Of a DNA stretch of 64,000 nt, positions 17,725 to 27,751 are shown in pieces (position 1 is the stretch's first letter; the number at the start of each line of letters is the position of its first letter). The stretch covers positions 1,603,421 through 1,667,420 of the forward strand of contig NZ_JAVKGN010000001.1 of NCBI RefSeq assembly GCF_031432215.1. The letters are read 5' to 3'. The position numbers and the translations under genes are program-made. This stretch comes from Halodesulfurarchaeum sp. HSR-GB. GTDB taxonomy: Archaea; Halobacteriota; Halobacteria; Halobacteriales; Halobacteriaceae. The notes beneath the pieces are model-generated. The model made no database searches, was not told the DNA's origin, and worked only from the letters and a program-made list of their open reading frames with translations.

Positions 17725-17845
17725 TGATTAGGTCATCCTAAACCAGGTCCGAGAAACGTTTAATGCTTGCGCATCCGGCGGCCAACCGGCGTTTCGCGCC
17801 GATCGAGCCCAACCCTCATGCCCCTCAAACCGGTAGGACGAGCCG

Positions 17846-18598
17846 ATGAGCGAGTCAACTCACCTCGACGGACAAACGGCGATCATCACCGGTGCCAGTG
17901 CAGGTATCGGAGCCGAAAGCGCGACCCAGCTGGCCGCGGCCGGGGCCGACGTGGTCCTCGCTGCGAGACGCGAGGACCGCCTCGAAAAGGTTGCAGCCAA
18001 CATTCGGTCGGACGGCGGGACCGCGATGGTCGCTCCGACGGACGTAACAGACGAGCAGGCAGTCGAGGCACTGGTCGAGACCACCATCGAGGAGTTCGGT
18101 AGCGTCGACATAGTGGTGAACAACGCGGGTGTAGGTCGTGGGGACAGCGTCGCCGAGATGGAGACAGAAGCCTATCGCCAGATGATGGACGTCAACGTCG
18201 ATGGCGTCTTCTTCCTCACGCGAGCGGCCCTCCCACACCTCATCGAGAACGAGGGGAATCTCATCTATATCGGCAGTTTCGCCGGGCAGTTCCCACGACC
18301 GTCCAATCCCGTCTACGCCGCCACGAAGTGGTGGGTACGCGGGTTCGCGAAGAGTGTGATGGCCCAGGTGGGCGAGGAGGGCCTCGCCGTGTCGATCATC
18401 AACCCCTCCGAGGTCCGGACCGAATTCGGGAGCGAGGACGGGCAGTCATTCAAGGAGCGCTTCGAGCCGGGGTCGGTGAGCGAGCCCGTCGAGGTGGCCG
18501 AGGCCGTCTGCTACGCGGCGGGCCAGGACCATTCGACCGCCGCCGAGATCGACCTGTTCCGGCGGGACAAGTTCGCGGCCTTCGAGAAAAAGCACTAA
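17846..18598 (+). CDS. Short-chain dehydrogenase/reductase
   Basis: 250 residues, a classical SDR. The cofactor loop TGASAGIGAESA lies at residues 15-26, NNAGVGRGD near 92, the catalytic serine in YIGSFAGQF, and YAATK as the YxxxK pair around residues 155-159. The basic pair after the second strand (AARREDRL) suggests NADP(H). The substrate is unknown; the sequence is closest in style to the general 3-ketoacyl or alcohol dehydrogenase group. A VOC-fold gene follows by 41 bases on the same strand. Confidence 0.9.
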   Translation: MSESTHLDGQTAIITGASAGIGAESATQLAAAGADVVLAARREDRLEKVAANIRSDGGTAMVAPTDVTDEQAVEALVETTIEEFGSVDIVVNNAGVGRGDSVAEMETEAYRQMMDVNVDGVFFLTRAALPHLIENEGNLIYIGSFAGQFPRPSNPVYAATKWWVRGFAKSVMAQVGEEGLAVSIINPSEVRTEFGSEDGQSFKERFEPGSVSEPVEVAEAVCYAAGQDHSTAAEIDLFRRDKFAAFEKKH

Positions 18599-18639
18599 GC
18601 TGGCAAACGTTTTTCCGACAGTTTGGCGACCGTTATCCC

Positions 18640-19050
18640 ATGGACGCCGTCGCGATAGACCACGTCAACCTGCGAATTCCAGCCGCGGGGCGGGACCGCG
18701 CCGTCGAGTTCTACGGGGAGAAGCTAGGCTTCGAAATCGAACTCGAGGACGCCTTCGACGCGGGGGAGCGACCGTTTTTCGCGGTCCGATTGACTCCACA
18801 GTCAGTGCTTCACCTCTGGCCCGACCCCGAGTTCGAGCCACCGCAGAAACAGAACTTTGACCACGTGGCCATCCATCTCGACGCCTCGATCGAAGCGATC
18901 CGCAACGATCTGGATGCGGCCGCCGTCGAAGTCCTCGACGATCGGGAGGTATTCGGTGCCATGGGAACGGCCCGCTCGGTGTACGTTCAGGACCCGTTCG
19001 GCTATCTCGTGGAGCTCAAAGCCCGACATAGCTCCGTTTCGGATGGATAG
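18640..19050 (+). CDS. VOC-superfamily (glyoxalase/dioxygenase-fold) protein
   Basis: 136 residues from ATG 18640 (MDAVAIDHVNLRIPA). Two beta-alpha-beta-beta-beta units are seen. Likely metal ligands are H8 in IDHVNL, H56-like in VLHLWPD, H75-like in FDHVAIHL, and the glutamate in GYLVELKA near the C-terminus. This is the spacing of type I extradiol dioxygenase or glyoxalase-fold proteins. Which reaction it performs cannot be told. The longer frame upstream overlaps the SDR gene and is not real. Confidence 0.82.
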   Translation: MDAVAIDHVNLRIPAAGRDRAVEFYGEKLGFEIELEDAFDAGERPFFAVRLTPQSVLHLWPDPEFEPPQKQNFDHVAIHLDASIEAIRNDLDAAAVEVLDDREVFGAMGTARSVYVQDPFGYLVELKARHSSVSDG

Positions 19051-19095
19051 GTGGGATGGGAACCCTTTTGCGTGGAAGGGATAGACACACCATCA

Positions 19096-20499
19096 ATGAC
19101 CACGGCCGAGCGCGATCCTGAATTCTTTCGGGATCTGTTAGATTCCGTGGTCCAGCTGTCGCCCGACCTCATCTACTTCAAAAACGCCGATCACGAACTC
19201 GTTTACGTCGGGCAGACCTACGCCGATCTCTTCGGAACGAGCCGGGAGGCGCTGGTGGGCAAGACCGCCCGAGACCTCTGGCCGGAAGCGGAAGCCGAGT
19301 CAGTGCTCGCTGACGAGCGGCGGGTCCTCGATGGCGATCCGGTAATCGATCGCGAGCGGCAGGTCACCCACCCCGACGGGACGGAACACTGGTACTCGAT
19401 CCACAAGCTCCCGCGATACGACCAGGGACGTGTCGTCGGGTTCGTCGCTATCGACCGTGAGATCACGGCTCGCAAACGCCGCGAGCGGGAGTGGCGACGG
19501 ATGAAACGGGCGGTCGACTCCTCCGGCCACGCGATCTACATCACCGATCCGGCGGCCACTATCGAGTACGTCAACCCGGCCTTCGAGCAGATCACCGGCT
19601 TCTCGGCCGAATTCGCGGTCGGTTCCACGCCCCGGATTCTGCGCTCCGGGGAAATGGAAACCGCCTACTACGAGCGGATGTGGGAGACGATCCTCGATGG
19701 CGAGGTCTGGGAAGAGACGGTGGTGAACAAACGCCAAAGCGGCGAGCAGTATCATGCCCACCAGACGATCGCGCCGATCAGCACTGACGGCGAGATCGAG
19801 GCGTTCGTCGCCATCCAGACGGACATCACGGATCGAGTAAAGCTCGAAGAGCGGCTCTCCGTGCTCAATCGAATTCTTCGTCACGATATCCGCTCCGCGG
19901 TGAGTGTCATTCGTGGGAACGCTGACCTGGCGATGGAAAGCACCCGGAAATCCGACACGGCCCTCGAGACGATCCGTTCGGAGGCCGAACGCCTCCACCG
20001 ACTCGGGGAGAACGCTCGCTACGTCGAGCGGGTCCTCTCAGATAGGCACCGGCCGACCGAGACGGTCCATCTACAGGAACTCATTCCGGCCCGGGCAATG
20101 CGGTGTCGTGAGGAGTACCCCCACACTTCGATCTCCTATGACGTACCCGACACGGCTGTCGTCTCGGCCTCGAGTGACATTCGCGAGGCACTGAGCGAAC
20201 TCTGCTCGAACGCCATCTTGCACTCCGATCGCGAGGAGCCAACAGTCGAGATAACCGTCGACGAAGGGGCGGACTGGGTCGCCATCCAGGTCGCCGACGA
20301 CGGCCCCGGGATCCCCGCGGACGAAGTCGCACCGCTCGAACGGGGCGGCGAGTCGGCCCTCGAACATACGAGCGGACTCGGGCTCTGGGTCGTCTACTGG
20401 ATCGTTCAGGAGTCCGGTGGCGATGTTCGTTTCGAAGGAAACGACCCGCGGGGCACGGTCGTCACGCTCAGGCTTCCGGCCGCAGATACCCGGGGCTGA
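19096..20499 (+). CDS. PAS-domain sensor histidine kinase
   Basis: 467 residues from ATG 19096. Two PAS domains with PAC-type ends lie at about residues 10-135 and 140-260 (IYFKNADHELVYVGQ; ITDPAATIEYVNPAFEQIT). A dimerisation helix with the phospho-accepting histidine follows (RILRHDIRSAVSVIRGNADL). The ATPase domain has its N box (LSELCSNAILHS), G1 (VADDGPGIP) and G2 (GLGLWVVYWIV). No transmembrane segment is seen, so it senses a cytosolic cue such as redox or ligand. No response regulator is adjacent, as is typical for haloarchaeal orphan kinases. Confidence 0.92.
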   Translation: MTTAERDPEFFRDLLDSVVQLSPDLIYFKNADHELVYVGQTYADLFGTSREALVGKTARDLWPEAEAESVLADERRVLDGDPVIDRERQVTHPDGTEHWYSIHKLPRYDQGRVVGFVAIDREITARKRREREWRRMKRAVDSSGHAIYITDPAATIEYVNPAFEQITGFSAEFAVGSTPRILRSGEMETAYYERMWETILDGEVWEETVVNKRQSGEQYHAHQTIAPISTDGEIEAFVAIQTDITDRVKLEERLSVLNRILRHDIRSAVSVIRGNADLAMESTRKSDTALETIRSEAERLHRLGENARYVERVLSDRHRPTETVHLQELIPARAMRCREEYPHTSISYDVPDTAVVSASSDIREALSELCSNAILHSDREEPTVEITVDEGADWVAIQVADDGPGIPADEVAPLERGGESALEHTSGLGLWVVYWIVQESGGDVRFEGNDPRGTVVTLRLPAADTRG

Positions 20500-23172
20500 T
20501 CACATGTACTGCCCGAGGCCGGTCTGGGTCTGACCGTCTCGAACCTCCTCCCAGGAGATATCCAGTGCTTCGAGGACCCGCGCGATCGGTCCTTTCAGGG
20601 TCTTTTCGAGCATCTTGTCCCAGTCCACGCTGAACTCCTCGGGTAACTGATCGGCGTACTCATAGCAGATCACGTCCGGATCGCGCTTGAACTCGAGGTA
20701 GAGGTCCATCTCCGCGATTTCGGGCTCCTCGGCCTCGATTCGCTGCCAGAAGGCGGGGTGGACTTTCTTCAGATATACGCGCTTGGGTTTGCTCCCCCGT
20801 GTGAAGTTCGTTCCCAGCAGGAGGTTCGCGTACTTCGCCCCGCGAACGTGGGCCGTGTCAGTCTCGTAGTCGGTCAGGCGTTTGCCGATCCCGCCCGGGA
20901 TCCCGACCTGGTCCAGATCGACCTGTCCATCCTGGAAGGACTCGATGACGTCGTGAACGTACTCCTTGGTGCCCTCGATATCCCCCTCCGTGACGATACG
21001 TTCGATCACGGTCTTCTGGACGTCCTTCGTGATCGGGGCGATGTCCGAGCGTTTGTACTCGAAGCCCGTGATGTCGATGTCATCGACTTCCTTGCCCTCC
21101 TTCCAGACGATGTGGCCGGCGTAGCGTTTCTTCTTGCCCGCCTGGAAGAAGCGACGATAGAGCTTCTCGAACTCGATCTGGAAGCGGTGTTCGTCGGCGT
21201 CGAGTTCCCGCTTTGCGAACTCGTCGTAGGATTGGTTGATGTAAGCCTCGAGTTCTTTGGACCGGTCGATGGCTTCCTCGACGGAGACGCCCTCCCCGAG
21301 TTCCAACATTACACTGTCCGTGTCGCCGTAGATGACCTCCAGGCCCTGCTCGTTGGCGGCCTGTTCGGTGAACTCGATGACCGACCGACCGGTGGCGGTT
21401 ACGGCGGCCCCCATCTCCTTGTCGTACAGGCGGAACCGCTCCCAGCCGAGCACCCCGTACAGGGAGTTCATGATGACCTTCACCGCGGCCTGCTGCTGAT
21501 CGTAGAGCCGGTAATTCTCGCTGTCCGGATCGTGCTCGTTCCGCCGGGCCTTCTTCTCCTCCCGCTCGCTGAGCAGTTCCGTCACCATCTCGCGGATGAT
21601 CCCGTCCGGTTCGGTCCGAAAGTGCGTGCCGTTCGGGGCCCGGTAGGTCGAGCCCTCGTACTGGTCGGGATCGACTTTCGTCTCCGGCGACGCGTTGATG
21701 GTCACCATACACATCGGGTACAGACTCTTCAGGTCGAGGACCGTCACCATCTCCCGGACGCCCGTGATCGGATCGAAGACGGCCCCACCTTCGTAATCTT
21801 CGCTCTCCTGGGTCCCCTTCGAGGGCACCGCGAACTCCCCGAACACCTTGTGGAGCACGTACATGTCCACGGCGTCCCCCGGGGTCGTGGCGTCCTCCAG
21901 TTTGCACCCGACGAACTCCGCGACCTCCTCCCAGAAGTCGATGATGTTCTGTCGCCGGTCGATCTCGACACAGAGTTCGACGTCCCGGAGGTTGTACTCG
22001 AGCAAGCGCTCGGGGTCCTGTTCCCAGAGGTCCCCGATGTCCCCGGAGTATCGCTCTTTCCCGACACCGACTTCCTCGGCGGCCACCGCCTCCAGGCGGT
22101 AGGAGTCCAGTTCGGAAAACTGGGTGCGCTGATAGCCATACAGGAGGTCGAAGACGACCCGACCCTTGATGCTGGGCCCCTGCCAGTCGCTGCGCCAGAC
22201 CTCGCCCACCCTGGAGAGACGGTCAGAGTCCAGACCCAACACGTCGAGTCGATCCAGGAGATAGGGGGCGTCGAAGTCCGCGAAGTTCCACCCGGTCAGT
22301 ACGTCCGGGTCCGTCTCGTCGATATAGTCCAGAAACGCCGTGAGCATGGCCGCCTCGTCCTCGAAGGCCCGAACCTCGATCGAGGGGTCCTCCTGGAGCG
22401 GGTCGTGATTGGAAAGCGTGTCGGGGGTCTCGCCCGTTCCCTTAGGGGCCTCGTAGAGCCAGGCGATATACTCGTCGCGATACGAGTCGTGACTGGAGAT
22501 GCTGATGATCGGTTCCTCCCCGTCCTCGGGGAATCCGGACCGGTCGTCGACCTCGATGTCGAACGTGTTCACCCGGAGGTCCGGACTCATGTCGATCGGG
22601 TCGACCTCGGTCGCGTGCGCGTAGATGGCCCCGTCCTCGCCCCGCCGCAGCGGAACCGTGATGCCACTCGTGATGTCCCGATCGACCAGGAAGCGATTCG
22701 GGAAGAGGATGTCCGCCTCGTAGTGGTCGAACTCGTCCCGGATGGTTCCCACATCCCGTGGAGTCTTCGCGTAGATCCGGGTCAGGTTCTCGCCACGGAT
22801 GCTCTCGAAGCCTTCCTCGTGGCCGGTGATCACGTCCCTGGCGAGATCGCCATCCGCAAGTGTCGCCGTTGGGGCGTAGAAGTACGGGCGAAATCCGTGG
22901 ACACGGACGTGTTCGAGATCGTTGTCCGCCGTTCGCCCGAAGACGTGAATGACCGGGCGCTCGTGCTCGCCCGACCCTTCGACGGTGTAATCGACCTGTG
23001 TGACCGCCAGGTCGATGGTCTCCTCGACGTCGGGGAGGGCATCCGCCTCCGCGGAGAGGATCTCGGAGACGACCGGGTCGGCGTCCCCGGCTACCGCCTC
23101 GGCCTCCGCGACTCGCGAGTCGACCGCGCCGCCGGGATCGCCGCCGAAATTCGAGAGGTCCGCGTTCTGCAT
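20500..23172 (-). CDS. polB: Family B DNA polymerase
   Basis: 890 residues from ATG 23172. The proofreading exonuclease motifs are FDIEVDD, GWNFADFDAPYL and YNLRDVELC. The polymerase motifs are LDLKSLYPM (motif A, with Met where many have Ser), KVIMNSLYGVLGW (motif B) and YGDTDSVML (motif C, the two catalytic aspartates). There is no intein at any of the usual insertion points. It is the main replicative-type or repair PolB of a haloarchaeon. It converges with the histidine kinase, with adjacent stops. Confidence 0.97.
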   Translation of the reverse strand: MQNADLSNFGGDPGGAVDSRVAEAEAVAGDADPVVSEILSAEADALPDVEETIDLAVTQVDYTVEGSGEHERPVIHVFGRTADNDLEHVRVHGFRPYFYAPTATLADGDLARDVITGHEEGFESIRGENLTRIYAKTPRDVGTIRDEFDHYEADILFPNRFLVDRDITSGITVPLRRGEDGAIYAHATEVDPIDMSPDLRVNTFDIEVDDRSGFPEDGEEPIISISSHDSYRDEYIAWLYEAPKGTGETPDTLSNHDPLQEDPSIEVRAFEDEAAMLTAFLDYIDETDPDVLTGWNFADFDAPYLLDRLDVLGLDSDRLSRVGEVWRSDWQGPSIKGRVVFDLLYGYQRTQFSELDSYRLEAVAAEEVGVGKERYSGDIGDLWEQDPERLLEYNLRDVELCVEIDRRQNIIDFWEEVAEFVGCKLEDATTPGDAVDMYVLHKVFGEFAVPSKGTQESEDYEGGAVFDPITGVREMVTVLDLKSLYPMCMVTINASPETKVDPDQYEGSTYRAPNGTHFRTEPDGIIREMVTELLSEREEKKARRNEHDPDSENYRLYDQQQAAVKVIMNSLYGVLGWERFRLYDKEMGAAVTATGRSVIEFTEQAANEQGLEVIYGDTDSVMLELGEGVSVEEAIDRSKELEAYINQSYDEFAKRELDADEHRFQIEFEKLYRRFFQAGKKKRYAGHIVWKEGKEVDDIDITGFEYKRSDIAPITKDVQKTVIERIVTEGDIEGTKEYVHDVIESFQDGQVDLDQVGIPGGIGKRLTDYETDTAHVRGAKYANLLLGTNFTRGSKPKRVYLKKVHPAFWQRIEAEEPEIAEMDLYLEFKRDPDVICYEYADQLPEEFSVDWDKMLEKTLKGPIARVLEALDISWEEVRDGQTQTGLGQYM

Positions 23173-23268
23173 TGCATGACCGTTGGTGGGGCCTACCTGA
23201 AAAGTCAACCGGGAAGCGGGGAAAGGCCTTTACTATGTGACCACATACCACATCACGAGGTGACTCCC

Positions 23269-23451
23269 GTGGACGACCACGCCAAGGGCGAAGATCGAGC
23301 GGCCGACGTCCCGCAATTACCGGACGGTGAGACGAGTGCGGAAACCATCGAATCCTACGAGACAGTCGACGGGATCGTATTCTACGACGGCGAAAATCCG
23401 CTGGCCTGGCTTCAGTCCACGGCCGTCGAATCGCTCGCGGAGAACCGCTGA
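23269..23451 (+). CDS. Small DUF7331-type haloarchaeal protein
   Basis: 60 residues from GTG 23269, chosen because a GAGGTGA Shine-Dalgarno-like stretch ends 4 bases before it; a GTG at 23260 is in frame too. The C-terminal part ESYETVDGIVFYDGENPLAW is the recognisable core, found in a family of tiny haloarchaeal proteins of unknown role. It is very acidic. It is transcribed away from polB across a 96-base spacer. A run of T follows the stop by about 12 bases. Confidence 0.7.
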   Translation: MDDHAKGEDRAADVPQLPDGETSAETIESYETVDGIVFYDGENPLAWLQSTAVESLAENR

Positions 23452-23491
23452 GGACGAAACCCCTTTTTAGTCGAGGGCGCTCCTGCCGAAC

Positions 23492-23734
23492 GTGACCGCG
23501 CCAGAGGTCGAACCGGACCCCGAGCAACTGGTCGAAGCCGACGTGCCGCCCAGGTTGCGGCGTGAGTTCCTCCTCCAGGCGGGTCTTCTGAACGTCGGCG
23601 TCCTGGCTGCAGGAGGTGGGATCGTCGCACTCGGGTTCACGCCCCGGCAACGACTCGGTATGGTGCTCCTCCTCGCTGGAACGCTCGCGATCGGACTTAC
23701 CTGGTGGCGATACCGCCGCGAGATCACGGACTGA
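23492..23734 (+). CDS. Two-TM DUF7322-type small membrane protein
   Basis: 80 residues from GTG 23492. The acidic N-terminal 25 residues (PEVEPDPEQLVEADVPPRLR) are followed by two hydrophobic helices (about 27-47 and 53-70), with charged ends RYRREITD on the cytosolic side. Small haloarchaeal membrane proteins with this layout are common, and none has a known function. It ends one base before the rad50 stop on the other strand. Confidence 0.68.
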   Translation: MTAPEVEPDPEQLVEADVPPRLRREFLLQAGLLNVGVLAAGGGIVALGFTPRQRLGMVLLLAGTLAIGLTWWRYRREITD

Positions 23735-23735
23735 C

Positions 23736-26405
23736 TCAATCGTCGGCTTCGGGGAGGACGAGTCCGTCAGTCTCGACTGTCGACCGGTTGGTCGTCGGAT
23801 CTTTCTCGACCCGGACGAGCTCATCAGCGGCCCCGATGAGTTCCTCGTCGTGGCTGACGACGATGATCTGCTCGACGCCCAGCTCCCGCATCGACTCCAC
23901 GAGTGCCACGAGCTGGGAGACGTGGCCGGAATCGAGAAACACCGTCGGTTCGTCCAGAATCAGCGGCGGCATCGGGGCGGCCCCGTCGATGCCCTCGACG
24001 AGCAGGCGGTAGATCGCCGCCCGGAGGCTGAGGTTGAAAAGCGCCCGCTCCCCACCGGAGAGCTGATCGGGCGAGAGCGGCGAACCGTCCTTCTGGTAGA
24101 CCGTCAGCTCGTAGTCACCGTCCAGTTCGATCCGGGCATACGAGTCGTTGCGATAGACCAGATCGAAGCTCTCGTTCAACAGGGTTTCGAGCCGGGAGAC
24201 GTTTCGCTGGCGGAGGTCGGTCCGGAGCCGCCCGTACATCGATTCCAGCTCGGACAGTTCCCCGTGCAGCGAGTCAAGGGATTCGACGGTCTCCGCGACG
24301 GCTGCCCGCTGCTCTTCGAGCCCCTGTAGCTCTTCCAGTTCGTTCTGGACCGCGCCGAGTTCACTCCGGCGCTCGTCCCGTTGCTCGCGTTTTTCGGCGA
24401 GTTCGCTCTCGACCTGTTCGAGGTACTCGGTGGCCTTTTTTTGGTCCTCCCTGGCCTGTTCGACTCGTTCGTCGTCGATCTGCTCGTCGAGGCTCCGTTT
24501 GCGCTCCCGTAGTTCTGAGAGGGTTTCCCGCCGCTCGTCGTTTCGGTCGTCGATCGACTCGCGGGTCTCCTGGGCCCGGTCAATCTCTTCCCGGAGCGAC
24601 TCGACTGCTTCGACCGTCTCCAGCAGCGACTCCAGGGCTTCGATGCGATCCACGTACTCGCCCCGCTTCTGGTTGTGCTCGCCGATCTCCTCGCGAGTCT
24701 CCGCCGCCCGTTTCTGGGCCCTTTCGGCCGTCTTGTCTGCGTTTTCTGCCTCTTCTTCGAGCTCGGTGGCTTCCGACTGCAGTTCGTTCCGCCGAGTCCG
24801 GGTTTCGACGAGTGACTGTCGTTTCTCGGCGAGCCGCTCACCGTGGGATTCGACCGTCGAAATTAGCCCCTCGATTTCGCGTTCGTGCTCCCTGAGGGCT
24901 TCGGCCGCTTCCAGCTCACCTTCGAGTTCCGTGCGGCGTTCGCGCACCGATTCGAGGGCCGCTTCGAGCTGTTCCTGTTCCTCGCGGTCGGCCTCAAGGG
25001 ACTCGACTTTGGGCGCCCCGTCGACGGGTTGCCCACATTCCGGGCACTTCCCCGCTTCGAGCAACGATTCGGCCTCCTCGATTCGAGACTGGACAGTCGC
25101 GAGTTCCTCGCGACGCTCCGTCTCCGTCTCCCGGGTCGTCTCCAGGGCCTTCCGACGGTCCTCGATAGCGCTTTCCCCCTCGCCGTACTCGATCGAAGCG
25201 TCAGCAAACGCCGAGAGATGGGATTCGATCTCCGCGGCGGCGTCCTTGATTGCCTCGCGCCCGGACTCGATCTCGGCTTCGAGCTGTGACTGCTTCGTTT
25301 CGAGCTCCGATGCGCGCTTCCGGTGATCGGTTGCCTGGGACTGGAGTGTTTCCGCCCGCTCGGTTGCAGTCTCGGCCTCGTGTTCGGCCCCCTGTACGGC
25401 CTCGCGGAGGTCCATGATCTCCTCGGTGAGCCCCTCCTTTTCCTCGCGAGCCGCCTCGATTGCCGCTTCGATCGCGTTCGGGTCGGTCGAGTCGAGATCT
25501 AGCTCCGCGGCCGTCGCCTCGATGGTGTCGGTGTGGCTCTCGATCTCCGCCCGTCGGTCCGATACTGTCTCAGCCAACTCCTGCCGTCGGCGCTCGGCCT
25601 CGGCGATCCGTTTCTGTAACGTTTCGATGCGCTCCGTGACGGTCGCAAGTTCCTCCCGGCGCTGTTCGTAGGTTTCGAGGGTCGATTCCGCTTCCGAGAG
25701 TGTCTCGCGGGCCGACTCCCGCCCCGATTCGAGTTGCTCGATCTCGGAGTCGAGGTCCCCGATCGCCGTCTCCAGTGTGTTGGCCCGCTCGTAGAGTGCC
25801 GACTCGTCTTTCTCCGCGATCTGTTCCTCGAGGGAGTCGAGTCGCCCCGAGCGGCGTTCTTTGAGATTTTCGACGCCCAGTCGAGCCTCGGCCGCACGCT
25901 CGCGATAGGTCTCCAGTCGGCCCAGCTGGAGGAGCCGGTCGATCATCCGTTTGCGATCGCCCGGACTGGCCTCGATGAGCTTGTTGATCTCGCCCTGTCT
26001 AACGAACGCGGAGTTCACGAACGCCGCGGCGTCCATTCGCAGCATCGATCGAACGCGATCCTCCACGTCGCCGACCCCGTCCAGCGTCGAATTTGGTCCC
26101 TCCAGCGTACAGTCTGCCGTCACGGCACGCTCGCCCGTGGCCCGGATTCGCCGGTGGAGGTGGTAGGACTCGCCCTCGTGGGAAAACCAGAGGTCGACTG
26201 CCGCCTCCTCCGCGCCGAGGGTCACGATTTCGTCGAGAGTCCGATCGATGGCGGTGGCACCGTAGAGTGCGAAGAAACACGCTTCCAGAAGCGAGGACTT
26301 CCCGCTCCCATTGACGCCGTGAACGACGGTCACGCCGGAACCGAGTTCGAAGTCGACGTCCGCAAAACACTTGAAATTCGTCAGAGAGAGTCGTTCGAAT
26401 TTCAC
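23736..26405 (-). CDS. rad50: Rad50 double-strand-break repair ATPase
   Basis: 889 residues. Walker A (GVNGSGKSS) is at about 30-38, followed by long heptad coiled coils on both sides of the zinc hook CPEC near residues 450-453. The ABC signature LSGGERALFNLSLR is near 780, and Walker B/D-loop LILDEPTVFLDS follows. Rad50 tethers DNA ends and gates the Mre11 nuclease. Its ATG overlaps the mre11 stop by four bases, so the two subunits are translationally coupled. Confidence 0.97.
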   Translation of the reverse strand: MKFERLSLTNFKCFADVDFELGSGVTVVHGVNGSGKSSLLEACFFALYGATAIDRTLDEIVTLGAEEAAVDLWFSHEGESYHLHRRIRATGERAVTADCTLEGPNSTLDGVGDVEDRVRSMLRMDAAAFVNSAFVRQGEINKLIEASPGDRKRMIDRLLQLGRLETYRERAAEARLGVENLKERRSGRLDSLEEQIAEKDESALYERANTLETAIGDLDSEIEQLESGRESARETLSEAESTLETYEQRREELATVTERIETLQKRIAEAERRRQELAETVSDRRAEIESHTDTIEATAAELDLDSTDPNAIEAAIEAAREEKEGLTEEIMDLREAVQGAEHEAETATERAETLQSQATDHRKRASELETKQSQLEAEIESGREAIKDAAAEIESHLSAFADASIEYGEGESAIEDRRKALETTRETETERREELATVQSRIEEAESLLEAGKCPECGQPVDGAPKVESLEADREEQEQLEAALESVRERRTELEGELEAAEALREHEREIEGLISTVESHGERLAEKRQSLVETRTRRNELQSEATELEEEAENADKTAERAQKRAAETREEIGEHNQKRGEYVDRIEALESLLETVEAVESLREEIDRAQETRESIDDRNDERRETLSELRERKRSLDEQIDDERVEQAREDQKKATEYLEQVESELAEKREQRDERRSELGAVQNELEELQGLEEQRAAVAETVESLDSLHGELSELESMYGRLRTDLRQRNVSRLETLLNESFDLVYRNDSYARIELDGDYELTVYQKDGSPLSPDQLSGGERALFNLSLRAAIYRLLVEGIDGAAPMPPLILDEPTVFLDSGHVSQLVALVESMRELGVEQIIVVSHDEELIGAADELVRVEKDPTTNRSTVETDGLVLPEADD

Positions 26406-27625
26406 AGGAACTCCTCCATGGTGGCGTTTTTGGTGGCCTGTCTCGCCGCCGATTTCGAGTCGTCGCTATCGACCGCGGGGCTGCCATCACGGTCCGCCGA
26501 ATCTGGCGACTCGGCCTCGGCCGGTTCGAACGCTCCAGGGTCGTCCAGTCGATCAGTGACGGTTTCGGAGACACGATCCCGGAGGTTGCTCTGTGCCAGG
26601 CTGTCATCGCGAACGAATCCCTCAATGGACCGGGCCACGTCGGAGAGCCCCATCTCACGCACTCGCTCTGTGACGGCCTCGTCGGGATCGGCGAAGGAGA
26701 CAGCGGCTTCGGCCTCCGAGTCCAGTTCCCGACGGTCGTTCACGCGAGTGACGAGCGCCCCGGCTTCCTCGCCCACGGCCTCGATCTCGGCTGGCGGGAT
26801 CGTCTCGCCCTCGCCTTCGATGGTAACGATGACCACGGCGTCTTCGACCTTTGCTTCTCGGATCCGCTCTTTTACGATCGCGGCACGCTCCGATGGCGCG
26901 AGTTCGACGTCGATGAAGACGAATTCCCGGGTGTCCAGGTCCCGCCGAGTGATCGAGACCCCGTCGTCGAACGTGACGATGTTGTACCCCCGGGGGTCAC
27001 GTTCCGAGGCGCTGGCCCGTTCGGTCGAGCCACAGTAGGCCGCCCACGCCCCCGCGACGCGTTTCCGGTCCGGGACGTGATCGTCTCCCAGAAGCGCAGC
27101 GTCGAACTCCAGTGTCGCTTCGGTGAGGACCGTTTCGAGGTCCCAGTCACCGTGGGGAAACGGTTTGAACCGGCCGTGAGAGACAAGTGCGGCGTGTGGC
27201 ACCGACCGGGGCTCGAACTCGTAATCGAGAGCGTCCCGTCTGGCCCGTGGAACGTAGTCAAGGCCGTAGAAGGCGGTGTCACCGATCACAGTCCCGTCGG
27301 CGTCGAGGTGGGTCGCAAGACCGAGTTGCTCGAAGAGGTCGATCCACTGGCCGTCCCGGGCGTCCTCGTGGTTACCGACGACGGCGAGAAACGGAATCTC
27401 CGCGGCTCGAAGGGTCTCCAGAACCGAGATCGTCTCCCGGAGGTCGATCAGGCCCGGCCGGCGGTCGTTGAAGAGGTCCCCTGCGTGGACGACGGCGTCG
27501 ACCCCGGCATCGACCGCGTCCTCGATCACCTGCCGAAAGGCTGCGAGGAAGTCCGCCCGTCGTTCCGGGAGGTGGTACTGGCGGTATCCGAGGTGGGTGT
27601 CTCCCGTGTGTATGACCCGAGTCAT
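26402..27625 (-). CDS. mre11: Mre11 nuclease
   Basis: 407 residues from ATG 27625 (MTRVIHTGDTHLGY). The frame is open far upstream across the PAN gene, but family homology starts here. The phosphoesterase motifs are complete: GDTHLGY, HAGDLFND, GNHED, and a later SHGRFKP. It is a Mn-dependent 3'-5' exonuclease and endonuclease that processes DNA breaks with Rad50. The C-terminal third is acidic and less conserved (PAEAESPDSADRD). No HerA or NurA gene is seen here, in line with haloarchaea having the mre11-rad50 pair alone. Confidence 0.96.
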   Translation of the reverse strand: MTRVIHTGDTHLGYRQYHLPERRADFLAAFRQVIEDAVDAGVDAVVHAGDLFNDRRPGLIDLRETISVLETLRAAEIPFLAVVGNHEDARDGQWIDLFEQLGLATHLDADGTVIGDTAFYGLDYVPRARRDALDYEFEPRSVPHAALVSHGRFKPFPHGDWDLETVLTEATLEFDAALLGDDHVPDRKRVAGAWAAYCGSTERASASERDPRGYNIVTFDDGVSITRRDLDTREFVFIDVELAPSERAAIVKERIREAKVEDAVVIVTIEGEGETIPPAEIEAVGEEAGALVTRVNDRRELDSEAEAAVSFADPDEAVTERVREMGLSDVARSIEGFVRDDSLAQSNLRDRVSETVTDRLDDPGAFEPAEAESPDSADRDGSPAVDSDDSKSAARQATKNATMEEFL

Positions 27626-27722
27626 CGAATTGGTGTCCCCTTGTGACCCATCACGTTTAGTTTCGATGGGCGCACCCGAACCCTGGCGCGAGCGGTGCAG
27701 ACGGTGCCCTGACCCGAACCCT

Positions 27723-27729
27723 CTTATGA
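27723..27729 (+). promoter_or_regulatory. TATA-like box of the PAN gene
   Basis: CTTATGA centred 26 bases before ATG 27752, in the spacer shared with the divergent mre11 promoter. Confidence 0.45.
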
Positions 27730-27751
27730 GGGAGTACCATATCGATCTGTA

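Noticed and set aside
20500-23172. Intein in polB
   Set aside because: Motifs A, B and C are uninterrupted and length is normal for an intein-free enzyme.
20758-23451. 897-codon plus-strand open frame opposite polB
   Set aside because: It mirrors the polymerase codons and has no family pattern. Only its last 60 codons (23269-23451) look like a gene.
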